Shown: positions 4,505-9,372 of the stretch, piece after piece
Numbering within the stretch: the stretch's first letter is position 1
Layout of the letters: each line of letters starts with the position of its first letter
Origin: Planctomycetia bacterium
Lineage (GTDB): Bacteria > Planctomycetota > Phycisphaerae > Phycisphaerales > UBA1924
Direction: 5' to 3'
Assembly: GCA_005776545.1 (NCBI GenBank)
Contig: SXOY01000005.1
Span: 1-9,372, forward strand
Length of the DNA: 9,372 nucleotides
Notes under the pieces: model-generated
Told to the model about the DNA's origin: nothing
Databases searched by the model: none
What the model saw: the letters and a program-made list of their open reading frames with translations, nothing else
Translations under genes and position numbers: made by a program

Positions 4505-7500
4505 TTAGAACCGGCTGAAGATAACCAGGAAATCTAGATAGTCGAAAAAATCGACTACCCCATCCTGGTTGAAATCTGCTCCGCTGGTCTGGCCTGAGAA
4601 CTCCTGCACAAAGTCGAGGTAGTCGAAGAAATCTACGGTGAAATCGCTGTTAAAATCTGCTGTCGAAGTCGCGGCCAGCCGCAAATATTGATCGCCAGTA
4701 TGGAGGAGATATTTCTGATCAGAACTTGCAGGCGGAAGCGAAACCTGATCGAACTGGCCGGTCACGGTCTGGCCAATAGTAGACAGTGTCAAGAATTCGT
4801 TTTCTGAAAAGAGACCGGGCACGAACCCATTCCCAAGCCGCACCACCAGTGACCCGTCGATTGATGCACTGCCTGTATAGACAACAACTCTGCCTTTGAG
4901 CGGAGCAGTTGTGCCGGCGATGGTGATATCAAGCGACCCTTCCTGAGATTGTGCAAAGCCCTCCGTTGAAGCAACAGTGAGAAGGCCGCCCAGACCCAGG
5001 ACGATTCCACCGTGATTGGTGAACAGAGCGCCGCTGAGAATCTGAATCTCGCCGCTTGCGGCGTCAATTGTGCCCGAGTTCAACCAGTTGTTCTGCTGAA
5101 TGACCACTCGAGACGCATTTCGTACTCGCACAATACCAGTATTCAAGACCGCAGCTGTTTGAAACTGAATTGAACGCCCTGCGGCCTCAGCGGCGATGAG
5201 TCCAGCATTTTGCAAAGTTGCCTGCCACCCGTTGAGAATTTGTAGATTGGAGCCGACCCCGGTCGCCAATCGCACCGTTGCCAGCGGGCCAAAGCTCACG
5301 ATTCCCGCGACATCGGAAGCAAGCGTAATTATTCGATTTCCCGTGGCGGCACCTTCAGCGGAGATGAGGGATTGAAGAACGAATCCAGAAACCATTCGCA
5401 CTGCGGTATTCGCCGCCTGCATGCGCAATGCCGAGAAAGTCGTTGGGCCTGAGAGTGTCGCGAATGCCCCAGTAGCATCTAGTACAACATCGCCGTTGAT
5501 TGCGACTCCGGAGAGGATCGAACCATTGACAGATGTTCTCAATGTTCGTCCCGCGGTCAGATTAACGATACCCCCAATAATCGAGCCACCATCCATGATC
5601 CACGACCCGGTGTTTGCGTCAAGTGTCATGATCCCATTGGTGTTGTCAATAGTTCCACGCACATTGACCGGTCCCGTACTGGTGTAATACGTTCCAAATC
5701 CGTTGGCAGTAATCAACGTGCCAGCTAAGGGTGCACCGAAAGCTGCCCGGATTGTTCCGAGATTTGACCACGTGCCTTGCAAGACCTGGAATTGCCCGGC
5801 AGTCGCTTCGAGTACGCCAGCATTCACAAACACATCAGCAAACACGAATATTCGGCTGTCGCTATACGCGGCGGAAATGGTGCCCTCGTTCCGCAATGTC
5901 ATCCCAGGATCGCTCAGCAACTGGACACTGTAGTTCACATTGTTGGGGAACTGAATGAGTGAATCCGCACCAATCGTCGCGATATTCGAAGTTCCCGCAA
6001 CTGCTGCGATTGCCAGATTATTGGGGTTTGAAGTATTGCCGTGAATAATTGAATGCAGGACGGCACCGCCGGCAATTTCAATTCGAGCGTAAATATTATT
6101 CAAGGTAATCGCGGTCGCCATTGCTGTTCCTTCGAATCGAAGGATGGTGTTTTGTCCATAGAGTTGAATGTCACCAACGATCGCGACATTTCTAAGGATC
6201 GACGGGCGATTTGCGGCAAGGGATGTCGCGCTTATTATGGCACCATTCTCGAAGATGACTGTTCCACCTTCAATCGTGCCACTTTGGATTGCAATGTTCT
6301 TACTTCGATGGAGTGTGTTTCCAGTGTTCAAGAATGTGCCGTAGAGGAACAGAATGCTGTTGAACGTCCCAATTCCTCCCGTGCCATCGAACACTCCCGA
6401 CGACTCGACAAGACCCAGAGTTGATTCAACGATGCCTGAATTGCTCCAAAGCGCGCCAAGAATGTTGAATCCGCCCTGCGAAAATGGATTAGTGGAGGTT
6501 GACCGCATAGCGCCGTAGTTTCTGAAAACAGGGACATTAATGGTCACCGTTGCTGCAGAGGTGGCAGCGTTTGCGATTGTCCCGTAATTAAACAGGTGGC
6601 TTGTGGAACTCGACAGAGTCACACTTCCTAAAGCGCGAATTTCTCCGTTGGGGCCGATCGTGATGGAATCGGTTCCGGCCCCGATCGAACCGGAGCCCCC
6701 CTCGAAAGAGATCAGTGAATTCAGTGTGAGACCGGGCGCCAACGTGAGCGAACCTGTTTGAACACGCACGATCGGGAAAGTTGTGGTTCCACGGAGTGTA
6801 AGCCCCGTGGATAGTTCGTTGATGACAACGTCGTTGAGCATGGTGGCATTAGCGAGTACGCCTGAGGAACCGTAGGGAATGAAGCGCTTGCCGTCAGCGT
6901 ATGAGAATGATCCGCCCGACAACGTGCCGGCGAGATTCCAAGATCCGGTTGCAGTATTCAGTTCAAACAGATTTCCGGCGTTTGAAATCGTGCCGCTGAC
7001 AAACACGGTCATTTGACCGGTCAGGAACACGCCCTCGCCCGCTGTGGAATCGAACGTGCCGCCAATTGTGATTGACGATCCGGCCGCGCCGCTGATGGTT
7101 CCGGCATTGCGATAGCTCACCGTATTAAATTGAATTCTTCCCGGCACGGAAATTGTGCCGCGGTTGATGAAACTCGAACCGAGCGTGATCATATTGCGGC
7201 CAGTGGAACCGGCGATCATGTTTCCCAGATTTTCAAAGCGAAGTCCCGCGCCTTCAAAGAGTCTCATATCTCCAGCACACCCTGCGGAAATTTGAACTAG
7301 TCCGCCGGCGGCAATTGTCACTCCAAACGATCCCAGTTCTGCAGTGACATTTCGATTTCCGGTTGCAGCGCCTTCGGCGTAGACGGCGGAGTTAATTACA
7401 TAACCATCGCCAAAAGTCAACGTGGTCAGTCCCGCGCTCAGTCGTGCGGCGATAAATGTGGTCGTACCGATCACTCGGACATTGGCACCTGACGTCGCAA

Positions 7501-8704
7501 GCCGAATGTCGGACATGACTGCAACATCTTGAAGTGTCCCACCGCCGGTTGTAAAACCCAACGCTCCGGTTCCGGCAACTGTGATTTGCCCACCATAGAT
7601 AGTTCCGCCGAACATGTCCCACTGCCCCAATGCCGAGGTCATCGCGATCGTGTTTCCGGTGTTGTTCCACTGACCTGCGACTCGAACCGTGCCACCGAGC
7701 CGAGTAAACCCAGCGAGGTTGATCGTTGGTGTTGAGAAATTCCCCGCGAAGGTCATTGTTCCCTGACTGGTCTGGAGTATTCCGGAATTTGTCCAGGTTC
7801 CACCAAGGTTGACGAATCCACCGGTGAGCACCGCCACACGACCAGTGTTCGTCCACTGAATTGCCGCGATGTCAAGGGTGCCATTTGTTGCCGTGAGATC
7901 ACCGTTGTTTGTAAAGCGGCTGACTTGCAATGCAAGTGTCTTGAACGCCGCATCGGATGCAATCAGGCCGTTGTTCACAAGTTCAACATTGGCACCGTTG
8001 ATTATTGAAAGCCCGCCGCCTGTACCGACTGCGATGCGGATTTCACCTGTCGCGCCAATAGTCACTACGCCGGTTGCACTTACACCAAGATCAATAATTC
8101 GGGCACCGGTTGCCGGTCCCTCCGCAATGATTGGAGAATTCAATGTGTAGCCCGGCGCGATTCGAAGTGTCGATCCATCTCCTTCAAGACGAGCAGCGGT
8201 GAAAGAGGTTGTGCCTCGGAGTACGAAGAATGACGCCGCGGAACTCAGTACTAGCTCGCCGCTCAGCTGAACATCGTCAAGGACACCACCAGAGCCTGTA
8301 TCCGGTCTGATCAGGCCGCTCCCTGGAAAACCCCAGGAACCACCCGTAAGTGCACCATTGCGAAGCGTGATGTCTGCGTTCAGAACGTTGGTGCCGCTGG
8401 TTCTAAGGTTTCCACCTGCGTGGACTCTCATTTCACGAATGCTCTGCACAGATGCGACTGAAACATCTTGAGTCACAACGGGCACTGGACCGGGGGTGTT
8501 GATCAGCGCGATATCTGCGGCGGTGGGAAGAGTGTCACCGACCCAATTCAGAGGGTCAGTGAAATCAGTTCCAAGTCCGCTGGGGCCACCATCCCAGGAA
8601 ATAGTCGAAAGAAGTGTGCGAGACTCAAGAGATTCAATCTGAGCAGGTGCACTCACATGGGAAGTCTGGTGAGAGGAACCAATTGCTATTCTGTCAACAG
8701 CCAT
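4505..8704 (-). CDS. Giant exported repeat protein with planctomycete leader motif and dockerin-like C-terminus
   Basis: 1399 residues, function unknown, probably secreted or on the cell surface. The N-terminus lacks a classical hydrophobic signal peptide but carries IESLESRTLLS (23-33), the planctomycete LEPR-LLS type leader. Next comes a WDGGPSG...DPLNWVGDTLP block (37-60), a motif common at the start of beta-strand-rich repeat proteins in this phylum. Residues 117 to about 1250 form five diverged modules, each starting with a G-x-[LI]-x-GG turn and rich in N-x-G-x-[IV] rungs, as expected for a parallel beta-helix or autotransporter-like solenoid. After a non-repeated region (1255-1345) come two EF-hand-like loops: D1350-N1352-D1354-D1358-D1361 and D1377-N1379-D1381-D1385-D1388. 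The protein has one cysteine (476) and only about five lysines, while Gly, Ser, Thr, Ala and Asn dominate. The ATG at 8704 has only a poor GGGGGC upstream, but no better start precedes the leader motif. An adhesin or matrix role is inference. Confidence 0.9.
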   Translation of the reverse strand: MAVDRIAIGSSHQTSHVSAPAQIESLESRTLLSTISWDGGPSGLGTDFTDPLNWVGDTLPTAADIALINTPGPVPVVTQDVSVASVQSIREMRVHAGGNLRTSGTNVLNADITLRNGALTGGSWGFPGSGLIRPDTGSGGVLDDVQLSGELVLSSAASFFVLRGTTSFTAARLEGDGSTLRIAPGYTLNSPIIAEGPATGARIIDLGVSATGVVTIGATGEIRIAVGTGGGLSIINGANVELVNNGLIASDAAFKTLALQVSRFTNNGDLTATNGTLDIAAIQWTNTGRVAVLTGGFVNLGGTWTNSGILQTSQGTMTFAGNFSTPTINLAGFTRLGGTVRVAGQWNNTGNTIAMTSALGQWDMFGGTIYGGQITVAGTGALGFTTGGGTLQDVAVMSDIRLATSGANVRVIGTTTFIAARLSAGLTTLTFGDGYVINSAVYAEGAATGNRNVTAELGSFGVTIAAGGLVQISAGCAGDMRLFEGAGLRFENLGNMIAGSTGRNMITLGSSFINRGTISVPGRIQFNTVSYRNAGTISGAAGSSITIGGTFDSTAGEGVFLTGQMTVFVSGTISNAGNLFELNTATGSWNLAGTLSGGSFSYADGKRFIPYGSSGVLANATMLNDVVINELSTGLTLRGTTTFPIVRVQTGSLTLAPGLTLNSLISFEGGSGSIGAGTDSITIGPNGEIRALGSVTLSSSTSHLFNYGTIANAATSAATVTINVPVFRNYGAMRSTSTNPFSQGGFNILGALWSNSGIVESTLGLVESSGVFDGTGGIGTFNSILFLYGTFLNTGNTLHRSKNIAIQSGTIEGGTVIFENGAIISATSLAANRPSILRNVAIVGDIQLYGQNTILRFEGTAMATAITLNNIYARIEIAGGAVLHSIIHGNTSNPNNLAIAAVAGTSNIATIGADSLIQFPNNVNYSVQLLSDPGMTLRNEGTISAAYSDSRIFVFADVFVNAGVLEATAGQFQVLQGTWSNLGTIRAAFGAPLAGTLITANGFGTYYTSTGPVNVRGTIDNTNGIMTLDANTGSWIMDGGSIIGGIVNLTAGRTLRTSVNGSILSGVAINGDVVLDATGAFATLSGPTTFSALRMQAANTAVRMVSGFVLQSLISAEGAATGNRIITLASDVAGIVSFGPLATVRLATGVGSNLQILNGWQATLQNAGLIAAEAAGRSIQFQTAAVLNTGIVRVRNASRVVIQQNNWLNSGTIDAASGEIQILSGALFTNHGGIVLGLGGLLTVASTEGFAQSQEGSLDITIAGTTAPLKGRVVVYTGSASIDGSLVVRLGNGFVPGLFSENEFLTLSTIGQTVTGQFDQVSLPPASSDQKYLLHTGDQYLRLAATSTADFNSDFTVDFFDYLDFVQEFSGQTSGADFNQDGVVDFFDYLDFLVIFSRF
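4508..4660 (-). repeat. Coding repeat: two dockerin-like calcium loops
   Basis: Residues 1349-1399 of the giant protein consist of two copies of a 17-residue unit (ADFNSDFTVDFFDYLDF and ADFNQDGVVDFFDYLDF) starting 27 residues apart. Both have acidic or amide residues at loop positions 1, 3, 5, 9 and 12. The first copy has Phe where the second has the usual loop Gly at position 6. Tails of this kind are widespread in planctomycetes that have no cellulosome, and their partner is not known to me. Confidence 0.75.
4957..8356 (-). repeat. Five diverged protein modules of about 216-250 residues
   Basis: Modules begin at residues 117 (GALTGGSW), 367 (GTIYGGQI), 593 (GTLSGGSF), 809 (GTIEGGTV) and 1040 (GSIIGGIV); the last runs to about 1250. 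Landmarks recur in the same order. First, a GxLxDVxL-like strand at 140, 389, 615, 835 and 1062. Second, LRGTTSFTAARL and relatives at 162, 411, 637, 857 and 1084. Third, the AEGxATGxR turn at 193, 443 and 1116, degenerate at 667 and 888. Modules 2 and 5 keep AEGAATGNR identical, and module 4 has diverged most. Similarity is clear in protein but weak in DNA, so the duplications are old or the copies evolve fast. Confidence 0.8.
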
Positions 8705-9121
8705 ACTGCCCCCGGAGAAGTGTGCACCTAGTTTTGATATTGCCCAGCTGCGGACCAGAAAACCAACTGAATCAGGACAGACATGTTAGCGGCACCACGG
8801 CGAACGCATCACGTAGGCGGGCCGATAACCCCGTGCGTCGTAGATTCACTTTATAAGGGTCTGATACTGACTCGGACTCGAGCAGCTGCAGTATTGCTTG
8901 AAAACTACCAAATATCTAGAGGTGCGGGGTGGACTATCGATGTCCAGGTAATTGCAATGGGAACTCTAGTCCGACGAGCCGCGCGGTAAAGGCGTATTTG
9001 AACTCAATTGCGTTCAGGCGGTTGGACTCTCAACAGGGCGCTGACGCTTCCTGATCTTTAAGCGGTGATCTACTTTGGCGGATCGATGTGGTGGCTGCAG
9101 AGATTTAGACTGGACGAGTTC
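8705..9121. other. Intergenic region without recognised genes
   Basis: About 420 bases between the end of accD and the start of the giant protein gene, both on the minus strand, so it should hold the promoter of the latter. On the minus strand, CTTATAAAGTG near 8850 contains a TATAAA that could be a -10 element, but there is no good -35. Two small imperfect inverted repeats are visible: around 8801-8842 (CGACGCACG against CGTGATGCGTTCG on the minus strand) and TGGAC/GTCCA at 8930-8946 around an ATCGAT. No tRNA, conserved ORF or terminator for accD was recognised. Confidence 0.5.
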
Positions 9122-9372
9122 TCACTTGCCCGTGTAGTCGATCATGCGAGCAATTTCGTTTCTCAACTGACTCCGCGGCACAACGCGATCAACAAAGCCC
9201 GCCTTTTTCAGGAACTCAGCTCGCTGGAATCCTTCGGGCAGTTCCTGGCGGATTGTTTGTTGGATCACGCGTGGGCCTGCGAAACCGATGAGGGCGTTGG
9301 GTTCAGCGATGATGAGGTCGCCGAGCATTGCGAATGATGCGGTTACGCCGCCGGTTGTGGGATCTGTGAGAA
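9122..9372 (-). CDS. accD: Acetyl-CoA carboxylase carboxyltransferase subunit beta, C-terminal part (starts beyond right edge)
   Basis: The frame runs in from the right edge (first full codon at 9370) and gives 82 residues to the stop at 9122-9124. [35 protein letters not shown] and [11 protein letters not shown] are near-identical to the C-terminal signature of AccD, which with AccA transfers the carboxyl group from biotin to acetyl-CoA to form malonyl-CoA for fatty acid synthesis. GGVTASFA is the conserved carboxyltransferase segment that helps build the acyl-CoA site. The tail ([23 protein letters not shown]) has the usual AccD length and end. The N-terminal zinc-ribbon and the start codon are outside the window. 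An internal ATG at 9328 lies in the middle of the conserved domain and is not a start. Confidence 0.95.
   Translation of the reverse strand, partial: LTDPTTGGVTASFAMLGDLIIAEPNALIGFAGPRVIQQTIRQELPEGFQRAEFLKKAGFVDRVVPRSQLRNEIARMIDYTGK

Noticed and set aside
7392..7856. Minus-strand 154-codon ORF inside the giant gene in another frame
   Set aside because: It is rich in Trp, Arg and His, overlaps a continuous coding frame with clear repeat landmarks, and is a frame shadow.
8801..8842. Imperfect inverted repeat considered as an integron attC-like or structural RNA site
   Set aside because: The arms need bulges, the attC core sequences are absent, and there is no integrase or cassette arrangement.
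9065..9337. Plus-strand 90-codon ORF at the right edge
   Set aside because: It is antisense to the unmistakable AccD C-terminus and has no motif of its own.

Overview
The window looks like a stretch of a planctomycete chromosome, most likely of the class Phycisphaerae or a relative. The main pointers are in the large minus-strand gene. Its N-terminus carries an IESLESRTLLS motif (the planctomycete LEPR-LLS type export-associated leader). Its C-terminus carries two dockerin-like calcium loops of the ADFNxDxxVDFFDYLDF type, which are common at the ends of secreted proteins in this phylum. Weak or absent Shine-Dalgarno sequences at several genes fit the same picture. The phylum call is inference from motifs, not from a marker gene.

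Layout from left to right: (1) a minus-strand pair, a cysteine-rich DinB/YfiT-like protein (1422 to 628) followed 39 bases later by nadB, L-aspartate oxidase (588 to beyond the left edge); (2) divergent from these, a compact plus-strand trio: a hotdog acyl-CoA thioesterase (1472-1885), a STAS-domain anti-sigma-factor antagonist-like protein (1906-2262) and purN (2268-2843); (3) a DUF2891 gene on the minus strand (3886 to 2846), converging on purN with only two bases between the stop codons; (4) a gene-poor stretch of about 600 bases (3887-4504), packed with different short tandem and inverted repeats, a bidirectional terminator-like nested hairpin and one doubtful 41-codon ORF; (5) a 1399-residue exported repeat protein on the minus strand (8704 to 4505) built of five diverged modules of about 216-250 residues plus a dockerin-like tail; (6) about 420 bases with no recognised feature; (7) the 3' end of accD on the minus strand (9372 to 9122, start beyond the right edge).

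The recognisable enzymes are housekeeping (NAD biosynthesis, purine biosynthesis, malonyl-CoA synthesis, acyl-CoA hydrolysis) and do not form one pathway. The accessory content is the surface or secreted repeat protein and the repeat-rich spacer below it. No phage, transposase, CRISPR array, tRNA or rRNA was seen. The points most worth a second look are the cysteine-rich tails of the DinB-like protein, the five-module architecture of the giant protein, the micro-repeat mosaic with its bidirectional hairpin, and two identically spaced TATCCT-N6-ATG starts that suggest leaderless transcripts.
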